The position numbers and the translations under genes are program-made. A stretch of 64,000 nucleotides of DNA from an uncultured Prevotellaceae bacterium. GTDB lineage: Bacteria; Bacteroidota; Bacteroidia; Bacteroidales; Bacteroidaceae. The stretch lies in the NCBI GenBank assembly GCA_900316985.1, contig ONFE01000007.1, positions 43,628 through 107,627 on the forward strand. Direction: 5' to 3'. This document shows positions 25,886 to 34,086 of this stretch, in pieces (the stretch's first letter is position 1; the number at the start of each line of letters is the position of its first letter). The notes below the pieces were generated by a model. That model worked only from the letters and a program-made list of their open reading frames with translations, did no database searches and had not been told where the DNA came from.

Positions 25886-27010
25886 TTATTTCTCCAAAGT
25901 CTCCACAACTTCTTCCAGCAGGCTGATGATGGGCAGATGTTGCGGACAGGCACTTTCGCATTGTCCGCATTGCACGCAGGCCGAAGCCTTCTCGCCGCCG
26001 GGACGCCAGCCATAGTCGTTTCGGGCCTCGCTGAGCTGGCCATACATCTTATAGACGTTCATCACGGCAAAAATCTCAGGAATATGGATGTCCATCGGAC
26101 AGCCAGGAGTGCAGTAGTGGCAGGCCGTACAAGCTATACCGGCATATTGCTTTAGGGCCTGGTTGACTTCTTCCAGCACGTGCTGTTCTTCATCGCTGAG
26201 TGGCTGGAACTGACGCATAAACGACAAGTTATCCTCCATCTGTTCATAGTCTGACATACCGCTGAGCACCATCATCACGTTGGGCAGCGAAGCCGCATAT
26301 CTGATAGCCCATGAGGCAGGCGAAGCTTCGGGGTTGGCTTTCTTTAGGATGTCCTTCACGGCCTGTGGTGGATTGGCCAGTTTGCCACCCTTTACCGGTT
26401 CCATCACGACGACGGGTACGCCGTGACGTGTCGCAATCTCATAGCATTGGCGGGAGCAGATCAGCGGGTCTTCCCAGTCGGAATAGTTTATCTGCAGCTG
26501 CACAAACTCTGCATCGGGATGGTCCGTGAGCAACTGTTCCAGATGTTCCGGCGTGGAATGGAACGAGAAACCGTAGTGGCGTATCAGCCCCTCCTGCTTC
26601 AGTTGCTTCATGTAGTCCCAGATGCCGTATTGGTCGAATTTGTCCTTATTGCCCTCGTCGATGCCATGCAGCAGGTAGAAATCGAAATAGCCCGCTCCGG
26701 TGCGTTCGAGGCTTATCTGAATCTCGTGCTTGGCTTCCGCCTCATTCTTGCAGGCAAAATCCGAAGCGTTGAGTTTATCGGCCAGATAGTAGCTCTCGCG
26801 TGGATAGCGGTCGCAGAGCGTGGCCTTCGTGGCCGCTTCCGATCCTTAGTAGATATAGGCCGTATCAAAGTATTTGCCACCCGCCTCGATGAACGCGTCC
26901 ACCATCCGTTTGGAGAGTTCCAGGTCGATAGTGTTAGTCCCTTCAATCCTGGGCAGTCGCATCATGCCGAATCCCAGTTTCATGCAGTTTTCACTCAATA
27001 ATGTTTTCAT
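25886..27010 (-). pseudogene. Aldo/keto reductase with C-terminal 4Fe-4S domain, interrupted by a nonsense codon
   Basis: One continuous frame from ATG 27010-27008 to 25886, broken only by TAA at codon 55 (26848-26846). Upstream is MKLGFGMMRLPRIEG and the catalytic segment KYFDTAYIY (Asp49, Tyr54); the stop replaces the next residue and GSEAATK follows. Downstream are GLIRHYGFSFHST, NYSDWEDPL, VVVMEPVKGGKL and two cysteine motifs CTACHYCTPGCP and CVQCGQCESACP for iron-sulfur clusters. About 374 residues if read through. A fragment starting at 26611 would lack the active site, so the gene is probably inactive unless the stop is an error. Confidence 0.8.
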
Positions 27011-27041
27011 ATTAATCCGTCGCTTGTCTTATTCGTTAGTT

Positions 27042-27620
27042 TCAATAATACCTGCCGCTGATGTCTGCGAAGATGTAGCCGAAAGCCTTGTAATAATACT
27101 CTGCCAGGTCTTTGATCTCTTCTTCGCTACGCCAGTCGTTGGGGTCTGATTTTATCTCTTTCAGCAATTTGTTGTTTGACCAATAGAATTGGAACGTCGT
27201 CTCTTCGCCGTTGCGCTTCTCTTGGCTGCGGGCATATACCACGGGGTCCTCCCTCATGTCGTCGCTCTTGTTCATTTCGAATACAAACTCTTGTTGCATC
27301 GTGAAATCGCCCGCCTTGAAATTGCGCAAAATCAAATACGGTTTGTTGTTCACCTGCAAGGCTCCATCCTCAGCCGAAGTATGGTCTTCGTAGTAATAGA
27401 TGGTCACTTCGTCCCGGATATCTTGTCCGGCATACCCTTTCTCGTCGCGCAGTACGATGGACACGTTTTTGCGCTGGTGATCATCTTTCCCGTCCATGCC
27501 CATCCGTTCATGAACCATGTTTCTGTACTCATTGATCTCCTGCACTTTTTTGTTCGTGTTCTGTGCTTGCACACTACAGAAAGCCAGCGCGCAAACGATA
27601 GTCAATAATAGGTGTTTCAT
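27042..27620 (-). CDS. Secreted protein of unknown function
   Basis: A 192-residue protein with signal peptide MKHLLLTIVCALAFCSVQAQ. The mature part has KNVSIVLRDEKGYAGQDI, TIYYYEDHTSAEDGALQVNN and YYKAFGYIFADI, which I cannot assign to a family. The ATG at 27620 follows a full promoter (27641-27672). An upstream in-frame start at 27671 overlaps that promoter and was rejected. The aldo/keto reductase starts 31 bp downstream and is probably co-transcribed. Confidence 0.68.
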   Translation of the reverse strand: MKHLLLTIVCALAFCSVQAQNTNKKVQEINEYRNMVHERMGMDGKDDHQRKNVSIVLRDEKGYAGQDIRDEVTIYYYEDHTSAEDGALQVNNKPYLILRNFKAGDFTMQQEFVFEMNKSDDMREDPVVYARSQEKRNGEETTFQFYWSNNKLLKEIKSDPNDWRSEEEIKDLAEYYYKAFGYIFADISGRYY

Positions 27621-27640
27621 GTCGTTGAGTTTTTTGTTTG

Positions 27641-27672
27641 CAAATATAAGCATTAACGGGCATAAATGCAAA
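27641..27672 (-). promoter_or_regulatory. Promoter of the secreted-protein gene
   Basis: Minus strand TTTG (27672-27669), 20 bp, TATATTTG (27648-27641), 20 bp before the start codon. Confidence 0.75.
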
Positions 27673-27813
27673 AAATGCTCGCTTTATTTTTTGCTAAGTC
27701 GAGCGGGGAGAGACTTCTCATAAGGTACGCAAAGCTAAAACACCGTTTAGTAACATGCAGAAAACTTAGTGGCTGTGCGTGATACTGATTTCCCCAAAAC
27801 AATATGAGAATCA

Positions 27814-28114
27814 GTTTCACTCCTTCACTCGCATGGAAACCATTAGTATTCAGGGTTATAAAGGTGAAACCGCAGTTTCACTTCAGTTTCACTCTTCCCG
27901 CTGATGTCATCTCCCTATTCCTCAGTATGCAAAAGATGCCTGATTGAAGAGTGATTAGGCCTTAATCACTCAGCAAAAGCCTATTTATGAACCCGCCCTC
28001 CCCCTCCCGGAGGGAGGAATTTACGAGTGATTGTGGTGAAGCTGAAGTGAAAGTGCAGTTTCACTCGTATCAAGCAGAATTTTAAGGGGTTACAAGCAAG
28101 TGAAGGAGTGAAAC
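27814..28114. repeat. Inverted-repeat island with GTTTCAC words (noncoding)
   Basis: The 500 bp gap 27673-28177 has no convincing gene. Arms 27814-27892 and 28036-28114 align as a 79 bp inverted repeat without gaps, about two-thirds identical. In each arm GTTTCAC (or a close variant) sits at offsets 0, 61 and 72, and the inverse GTGAAAC at offset 50. The identical outer segment is GTTTCACTCCTTCACT. The 143 bp spacer carries a GC-rich palindrome at about 27991-28018. Confidence 0.7.
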
Positions 28115-28177
28115 CGAGATACGCTGCGTATTGGAGGCGTGGCCAGAGAATCGTGTTCACGTTAGCTTTATTGATTC

Positions 28178-29491
28178 TTAACCTTTATAGGTTTCCAATT
28201 TGTTTAGAATCTTTTGTTCTGAGTGAACCATGTTAGAAAAATAATCCTCAAAGGAGTCCGCATTGAAACATACGTCCATGCCATAGATAGACATATCGCC
28301 TCCCTTACCATTGAGCTTTTTGGCTGGGAGCTTTGGTGAAGTCCAATCTATAGGAACTATATATCCTCCATTCTCCCGATCCAATACATGCATATATGAG
28401 ATTACTTGGTACAAGTCTTTTGTCTGAACCTTACTCCAATCGTCATACCATTTGTATTTCGCATCAAGCACCATATCTGGACTCAAGAAATCAGGATAGC
28501 ACCAGCCTGAGCCGTCTGTGAACAGACTCTTATGCCCAAATCCTTGTTTGTTTCTTGGATGTTCAAAGCCTATGTCTGCAAGGAATGTGTTTAGATACTC
28601 TTCCCATAACCAAGCACCATCAAACAGAACTCCATAGATTTCATCATCGTCTCGCCCATATTTCAATTCCTCTTGCCGCAGAATTTGCATGCAAAGCTGT
28701 TGCAATGGGCGATACTCATTATAATATGGATGGCTGATGGGGCGAAGATTCTCGTTAATTACCTTCTGCCGTTCGTTTCGATTATAAGATGATGTTACTT
28801 GGCATATGGCCTTTACGGCATCTGTCGTATCATCATCATTACGAAGGATATCTCCCGAATACCTATGGTGCGAGATATATTCTATAGTATGACGAATTAA
28901 CTGTGTCAGATGATTGTCTTGGGCATACTCACGAGTTGTGTATGCTATCTTGCCAGCAAAAGGTATGTTCTGCCTGATATGGCGAGAGATGTCAATCCTC
29001 CCTTTTACATTGGCATCATTATACTTTCGGGTCTGATACTCTCTATACATACCTTGTTGCATAGCCCGTTTCAAGAACGTAGGGAACAAGTATATAAGGA
29101 AATCAAAGATGCTTTCCTCATCGGAGTTGAATTGCAAGTCAAACAGATTGACGGCAAACACCTTTCGAAGCATGTAGTGCAGGAAATAGTCGTTCTTGTC
29201 CTGCGTGAAGCGAGAACTGATGCTTACCTTTGTGTCGCCACAACCTATAAAGCCCATGATATTACCCGTGACAATTGTTTCACCTTTGATTTCAAAGATA
29301 TGAGCATCGCCTATCTTATCCCCATAGGCATCTAAGTCTTGGGGAAATATCAGCAAATTAGGATGCTCCTTTTGGCAAAGGTCAGTAATAGAAGGCTCAG
29401 CCAGTTTCTTGAGCGTTTCAAGATGGCAAACTTCTGTTTCAGCCAAATGCCGTTCAGAGTTGTCCTTTGTCTGTATGGGCAGGCTACTCAT
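28178..29491 (-). CDS. mcrC: McrC family protein of a McrBC-type restriction system
   Basis: A 437-residue nuclease partner of McrB. The N-terminal region (HIFEIKGETIVTGNIMGFIG) is followed by FDLQFNSDEESIFDFLIYLF, and a C-terminal PD-(D/E)xK nuclease core lies around 330-350 (YPDFLSPDMVLDAKYKW). It overlaps mcrB by 8 bp. McrBC complexes cut DNA carrying modified cytosines. Base composition is visibly richer in A+T than the flanking metabolic genes, consistent with horizontal acquisition. No frame damage is seen in this gene. Confidence 0.9.
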   Translation of the reverse strand: MSSLPIQTKDNSERHLAETEVCHLETLKKLAEPSITDLCQKEHPNLLIFPQDLDAYGDKIGDAHIFEIKGETIVTGNIMGFIGCGDTKVSISSRFTQDKNDYFLHYMLRKVFAVNLFDLQFNSDEESIFDFLIYLFPTFLKRAMQQGMYREYQTRKYNDANVKGRIDISRHIRQNIPFAGKIAYTTREYAQDNHLTQLIRHTIEYISHHRYSGDILRNDDDTTDAVKAICQVTSSYNRNERQKVINENLRPISHPYYNEYRPLQQLCMQILRQEELKYGRDDDEIYGVLFDGAWLWEEYLNTFLADIGFEHPRNKQGFGHKSLFTDGSGWCYPDFLSPDMVLDAKYKWYDDWSKVQTKDLYQVISYMHVLDRENGGYIVPIDWTSPKLPAKKLNGKGGDMSIYGMDVCFNADSFEDYFSNMVHSEQKILNKLETYKG

Positions 29492-31139
29492 TTAGACTCT
29501 TCTTGTTGTATGCGTCGTGTAACTTCTCTAATAATTCTTTTGCCCTACGATTACCTCGCAGGTATTCAAAGAGTAAACCTTTCAGATGGTTTTCCCATAG
29601 GCAATCGAAAGCATTGGCTTTTTCCTTATAGTCGAGATACTTTCTGAAGTAGGCAGCACCTATTTGATAGGCTTCATCTAAGCCTTCCGTCTCAGCGATT
29701 GCTTTATTCAGACTGGACATCCTTTGCTTGATTTCATCTTTCACAAGTACAAACTCAGGATCATTTTCAATCATGTTGGTATAACTCTCCTCTGCCGTCA
29801 CCTCCTGCCATGCAACCATACTCTCTACCGAGCGGTCAATATCGTTCATCGTGCCTATGATATACACATTCTCAGGGACATAGAAACCATCTTTGAATAC
29901 ATCGCCCTCTTCTATCATATTCTGATATTGAGTATTTACCTTGCCTTTCTCACCTCTGTAACCAGGGTCTATAGAGAAGAACAGTTCGCCAAAGATTTTA
30001 GAGATTTCCCCACGATTGATTTCGTCGATGATGAAAACACATAATCCTGATTTTTGCCCAATTCTCTTTAGAACTTCGTGAAGAATAGCCCAATAATATG
30101 TAGTGTTGCATCCGCCTATAATTCCCCTTATCTCTTCATTTACATTTCCGATGTTTAACAATTTTTCAATAGAATTATATACTTCAAATAGTCTTCGAAG
30201 TCTTGGCTTTGAAACACTATTTACATCTACAGAGTCATTTTTTGCAGAGACCCACTTAATTGTGCCATCTTGACTAACAGAAAGCAGTGTCGATTGCTTT
30301 CCTGACTTAAGCGGGATGGTTTGAACTGTTGAGTTCTTGATAGCATCAAATAGTTCGTCATAAGCTCTGTCAAATGCTGAAATCTGGATTCTTTGCAATG
30401 CTCTTTTACAAAACTCTTTAAACACCCCATCCTTTCGTTCAAACCCAACATTTCCGGTCCCGTAGTTTTTCGGTCTAAGTCCTTCCACAAAGTCCGTATA
30501 ATCATATGATGGATGGAACTGCACAAATCCTATTTCTGCATTTATTGCCTTTGCAATGGCTTTCGCCAAATATGTTTTTCCCGTTCCTGGTGCTCCTGTT
30601 AAGATTAGATTTTTATTCGTCTTCAACAAAGAAGTGTATTTGTCTAACATACTTGTTTCTCTTTCATTATTTGTTGTCATGCTATATCTTTTGTCAGAAT
30701 TCTTCAAGCTAATATAAACATCCCAGATTGTTCTTTTCTGTATGGTCTCTCCAAGTTTCCTTTTCAGAAACTCCATGATATTAGTACTATTATCTACCCA
30801 ATCCTCATTTGCAGTCAGAGGCTCATCTGGATTAGAGAAAGGTCTAAGTAATTCCATAAACTCTTTCGTGTTATCCTCATTGGGAATTCGAATAAGAATA
30901 TCAGGACAAAAAGTAATGAGCATTCTATTGATGGCAGCTTTTGTGTTTCTACCACCACCTTGAATAATAACATTTCTCATCGTGTCCCTTACATCCTTTA
31001 TCTTTTCAATCCTATTTCCAGAATCAGGATTAATAATACCCTTTAGAATTGGAAGAAATATCTTATTCCAGTTAGAGACAAAAGAACGCCTTTCATTAGT
31101 TTCTCTCTCTCCGTTTCTTTGCTTAATTCTGTCTTGCAT
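29484..31139 (-). CDS. mcrB: McrB family AAA+ GTPase/ATPase, lacking the usual RRRF segment
   Basis: A 551-residue motor of the McrBC system. Walker A is LTGAPGTGKTYLAKAIAKA (about 180-198), HPSYDYTDFVEGLRP follows, Walker B is VFIIDEINRGE (about 370) and sensor 1 is IIGTMNDIDRSVESM (about 430-445). In McrB proteins that motif is normally followed by a segment of the DFAMRRRF type. Here SM is joined directly to VAWQEVTAEES, so about 8 residues with the conserved arginines are missing in frame. The protein may therefore be impaired. The N-terminal part (MQDRIKQRNGERETN onward) would recognise DNA. Confidence 0.88.
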   Translation of the reverse strand: MQDRIKQRNGERETNERRSFVSNWNKIFLPILKGIINPDSGNRIEKIKDVRDTMRNVIIQGGGRNTKAAINRMLITFCPDILIRIPNEDNTKEFMELLRPFSNPDEPLTANEDWVDNSTNIMEFLKRKLGETIQKRTIWDVYISLKNSDKRYSMTTNNERETSMLDKYTSLLKTNKNLILTGAPGTGKTYLAKAIAKAINAEIGFVQFHPSYDYTDFVEGLRPKNYGTGNVGFERKDGVFKEFCKRALQRIQISAFDRAYDELFDAIKNSTVQTIPLKSGKQSTLLSVSQDGTIKWVSAKNDSVDVNSVSKPRLRRLFEVYNSIEKLLNIGNVNEEIRGIIGGCNTTYYWAILHEVLKRIGQKSGLCVFIIDEINRGEISKIFGELFFSIDPGYRGEKGKVNTQYQNMIEEGDVFKDGFYVPENVYIIGTMNDIDRSVESMVAWQEVTAEESYTNMIENDPEFVLVKDEIKQRMSSLNKAIAETEGLDEAYQIGAAYFRKYLDYKEKANAFDCLWENHLKGLLFEYLRGNRRAKELLEKLHDAYNKKSLNE

Positions 31140-31150
31140 TTCACCCCGAT

Positions 31151-31279
31151 CTATGCCTGCAACAGGTCACTGGTTGTATTGGATTTCACATAGTTTATCC
31201 ACTTTGAGGTAAACCTATGGAATTCACTAACATCTATATCAGGCAATTGTTGACAAAACTCCAATAAACTCATATTCAT
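31151..31279 (-). CDS. Small protein encoded upstream of mcrB
   Basis: A 42-residue frame, MNMSLLEFCQQLPDIDVSEF and then HRFTSKWINYVKS. It ends in TAG at 31153-31151, 11 bp before the mcrB start codon. A TAAGTTTG box lies on the minus strand at 31309-31302, about 22 bp before its ATG, so this would be the first gene of the mcr transcript. It is in a different frame from mcrB, so it may be a separate small protein or the broken-off start of a longer McrB. I do not recognise it. Confidence 0.45.
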   Translation of the reverse strand: MNMSLLEFCQQLPDIDVSEFHRFTSKWINYVKSNTTSDLLQA

Positions 31280-31323
31280 ACTATCTTTCAAATAATGCTT
31301 GCAAACTTACATATTTCCTCTTT

Positions 31324-31827
31324 TTATTTCTGCATCTCATCTATCGCGGATTTCTCTATCATCCTCAATGCCTTTTCATGTTTGGCAATCAGATTGTTAT
31401 AACCGAATGCTTTTCCGCGAGCGATGTTATGCAGCAGGTCGTTGCGCTTGACATTGATGGCAGTCTGGTTGCCGGAATCAATAATCCGCTGTACGTATTC
31501 GTAATAGTCCGTGCCTTCTTGGTGGGTAAGCAGGCGCAGGGTATCAACAATTATTGTCGGCAGTCCTTCGCTCAGCAAATCGTCGAAAGTCCAGTCGGAA
31601 TCTTCTACCACATCATGTAGGAAACCGACGCATTTCTCTGTATCCGTCTTACCCATAGAACCAACAATGAGGGGGTGAAGGATAACGGCATTGCCGTCTC
31701 TGTCACGTTGCTGGAAGTGAGCTTCGTGGGCAATCTTTATGCACTTCTCAACTATTTCTTGCGAAATAGCATCGTTCTCTGTAGAACGTTTCGCTAAGAT
31801 TTCAATCTGGACAAATTGTTTTTCCAT
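31324..31827 (-). CDS. HD-domain hydrolase related to (p)ppGpp hydrolases
   Basis: A 167-residue single-domain protein. KCIKIAHEAHF, VILHPLIVGSMGKTDTEKCV, FLHDVVEDSDW (the HD motif, with the ED pair) and VKRNDLLHNIARG match the metal-binding pattern of small SpoT-like hydrolases. It is expected to hydrolyse alarmones or related nucleotides. It lacks the synthetase, TGS and ACT domains of full-length Rel/SpoT. It lies between mcrB and the MFS gene on the same strand; a functional link to either is not evident. Confidence 0.8.
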   Translation of the reverse strand: MEKQFVQIEILAKRSTENDAISQEIVEKCIKIAHEAHFQQRDRDGNAVILHPLIVGSMGKTDTEKCVGFLHDVVEDSDWTFDDLLSEGLPTIIVDTLRLLTHQEGTDYYEYVQRIIDSGNQTAINVKRNDLLHNIARGKAFGYNNLIAKHEKALRMIEKSAIDEMQK

Positions 31828-32458
31828 ATAACGTCTTTCTTTCAGAAAAAGAATCTACTCCACAATCGGCTTCGTGGGATTGATGAAACTGAAGAGGAGG
31901 GAGGAGATGAGGAGCATGCCGGCAATCATATAGAGGGGGAGATTGTAGTTGCCGGAGGCTTGCACGAGATAACCGAAAAGGATGCCGCAGAAGAAACCGC
32001 CGATGTTGCCGAAAGTGTTCATGGCTCCGGAGATGGCTCCGGCATGCTGCTTGCCAAGGTCGATGCAGAGGGCCCAGGCCGAAGGAAGCATGAGGTCGAA
32101 GATGCCGAAACAGAGGGAGAGGAACACAAAGACGGCCATCTTGCCGGGAATGAAGGCGGCCAGGAACATGCACAGGGCGGAGATGGCCAGCGACGAGGTG
32201 CCGAGGGCTTTGCGCCCTACTTTCAGTCCGTACTTTGCGGAAATCTTGTCGGTCAGATAGCCGCCCGTGATATTGCCAATCATGCTCATAATGAAGGGAA
32301 CTGCCACGGCATAGGTGAGTTCGCTCTTGGCAAAACCTCGCCCCAACTCCATGAAGGTGGGAAACCAGCTGAAGAAGAACCATGAGCCGAAGGCGTAGAA
32401 GAAATACATGGCACAGATGGTCCAGAATTGGCGGTTGCGAAGAATTTTGTTCCAGCTA

Positions 32459-32528
32459 ACCCCCTCCGTACCTCCCCGAGGGGAGGCTTCCTGCTGCTCT
32501 CCCCCTCGGGGGAGTTGAAGGGGGGTCT
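32459..32528. repeat. Two GC-rich palindromes in frame inside the MFS gene
   Basis: CCTCCCCGAGGGGAGG and CTCCCCCTCGGGGGAG lie side by side and encode LQLPRGGEQQEASPRGG within what should be the central cytoplasmic loop of the transporter. Confidence 0.65.
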
Positions 32529-32848
32529 TATCCCTATACATGACGTACCACACCACGGCCCAGATGATGCCCAGTCCGCCTAAAAGCCAGAAGGCAGCAC
32601 GCCATCCCAACCATGCCATGACGGGAATCACCACAAAGGGCGTTAGTGCTCCGCCCATGCGACTGGCAGCCCAAACGTAGCCCTGTGCCTTTCCTACTTC
32701 GTTCTTCTCGAACCAACGACTGATGACGCCCGTGGAACAAGGAGAACTGCCCGCCTCACCCACACCGAACATGAAGCGGATGATGAGCAACGAAGCCAGC
32801 CCGCCGGCTAATCCCGTGAACGCCGTGAACAGCGACCACCAGAGCACA

Positions 32849-32894
32849 ATCTGGGTGAGCACCTTGCGGTGATCTGGGTGAGCACCTTGCGGTG
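32849..32894. repeat. Perfect 23 bp tandem duplication in the MFS gene
   Basis: Units 32849-32871 and 32872-32894 are identical. 23 is not a multiple of three, so the duplication shifts the frame. Deleting one unit brings the two halves of the transporter back in register. Confidence 0.9.
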
Positions 32895-33132
32895 CCCATG
32901 ACGGTCGCCGTAGGCTCCCATGGGGATTTGCATCAGGCCATAACTCAGAATGAACGCACTCTGCACCCATCCCCATTCGGCGGCCGAGAGGTTCAGGTCT
33001 TTCATGATGGACGAACCGGCCACGCTGATGTTGATGCGGTCGAGAAAGGTGACGACACCGAGAATGACCAGCATCGCCAGGATGAAATTCTTCTTGGAAG
33101 ACCCACCCCTGCCCTCCCTGTTTAGGGAGGGG

Positions 33133-33213
33133 GATTCTTCACTCTTCATTCTTTCATTCATTAATTTTGAAAGCGTTTTCTAAAGAAAACGATTGCTTCA
33201 CTCTTCACTTTAA
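33133..33213 (-). repeat. 81 bp repeat, copy 2 (inverted relative to 24525-24605)
   Basis: It matches copy 1 at 79 of 81 positions on the opposite strand. It covers the stop codon of the racemase-family gene and the start codon of the MFS gene. It contains CGTTTTCTAAAGAAAACG (33174-33191) and GAAAGCGTTTTC (33169-33180). A GC-rich palindrome (33099-33133) abuts it. Confidence 0.85.
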
Positions 33214-33866
33214 AGATTAAGGAACTGGCGCAGGCCTTTCACACCGAGGATGGGGCTGGAGAGCACGGGCTTGCCGGTGAGTTCGGAAAGACGCTGCTCC
33301 ATGCGGGCCATCGAACCTTGCGCCAAAACAAACATATCCACCTGGTCGGCAATCCTTGCGGCAGCCTCGGCTATCAGTCGGTCGTGGGTTTCGCCGTCAC
33401 CGCTTTGTCCGGCGGCAAAGGCTCCGTCGGCCAGTCCGTCCACAAGTGTCACTTGGCGTCCTGCCTTGCGGGCTTCGTTCTCGAGAAGACGGCGAGTGGG
33501 GTCGAGGGTGGTGGAAAGGGTAGAGATGACGCCGATGCGGTCGGCTGTTGTTACGGCCTTTTGAGCCATGGGCTGATCGATGCGGAATACGGGAATGGGG
33601 GCATACATGTTGCCATAGTCGGCCACATCACCTACCGATGAACAGGTGTTGAACACCACGTCGGCACCGGCATCGGCGGCAGCCACGTAGTGGGAGAGCA
33701 GACGGCGACGCACGGCTGGCGTCACTTCATTGTTGGCGATGACTTCCTGGATGAGCGAGTCGTCGGCAATGTGGTTCAGTTTCACTTCGGGGAGGTATTC
33801 CTTGAAAATCTCTGTCAGGGGTTGTACAAGCGCCATGGCGGTATGTACGGCTACTACTTTAATCAT
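33210..33866 (-). CDS. Aspartate/glutamate racemase family protein
   Basis: A 218-residue protein. The first catalytic-type cysteine is in VVFNTCSSVGDVADY. The position of the second, usually within an ACTG or GCT motif, reads FVLAQGSMARMEQ and has no Cys. It may therefore not racemise amino acids; single-Cys members of this fold include decarboxylases. IGVISTLSTTLDPTRRLLE and LSSPILGVKGLRQFL are family features. It is followed by the sugar-acid MFS gene across the 81 bp repeat, so a role in organic-acid catabolism is inferred. Confidence 0.82.
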   Translation of the reverse strand: MIKVVAVHTAMALVQPLTEIFKEYLPEVKLNHIADDSLIQEVIANNEVTPAVRRRLLSHYVAAADAGADVVFNTCSSVGDVADYGNMYAPIPVFRIDQPMAQKAVTTADRIGVISTLSTTLDPTRRLLENEARKAGRQVTLVDGLADGAFAAGQSGDGETHDRLIAEAAARIADQVDMFVLAQGSMARMEQRLSELTGKPVLSSPILGVKGLRQFLNL

Positions 33867-33921
33867 TGTTTTTAAGTTTATGAGTTTTTAAGTTTGTGAG
33901 TTTATGACTTCCATTCATGAT

Positions 33922-33979
33922 TTTCGGCGGCACTCAGCATCGTTCAAACAAGTTTGACGCTGCCTTCGTTTGCACGAAA
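33922..33979 (+). repeat. 58 bp dispersed repeat, copy 1
   Basis: From TTTCGGCGGCACTCAGCAT to TTTGCACGAAA. The copy at 57283-57340 has the same length and orientation with about 12 substitutions. A shorter match, TTGCACGAAAATT, occurs near 46844. Confidence 0.65.
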
Positions 33980-34086
33980 ATTGACGCTGCAAAAATAGTA
34001 AAAAGCATGATAAGTTGCAAGTATTTTACTTTTTTTACCTTTTACTTTTTTACCTTTTTACTTTTTTGTGTACCTTTGCTCTCGCT

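Larger units (their letters stand above)
31855..33161 (-). pseudogene. MFS transporter of the ACS (sugar-acid) family, frameshifted by a 23 bp tandem duplication
   Basis: An N-terminal part (33161-32808) and the rest (from about 32976 to 31855) lie in different frames, separated by a perfect 23 bp tandem duplication (32849-32871 and 32872-32894). Removing one unit restores a single frame of about 427 residues. Motifs are FLDRINISVAGSSIMKDLNL, GAYGDRHGHRKVLTQ (the MFS loop) and RFMFGVGEAGSSPCSTGVIS. It resembles hexuronate, galactonate or glucarate carriers. The start MNERMKSEES is repeat-encoded. Two GC-rich palindromes also sit in frame (33099-33133 and 32459-32528). Confidence 0.85.
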
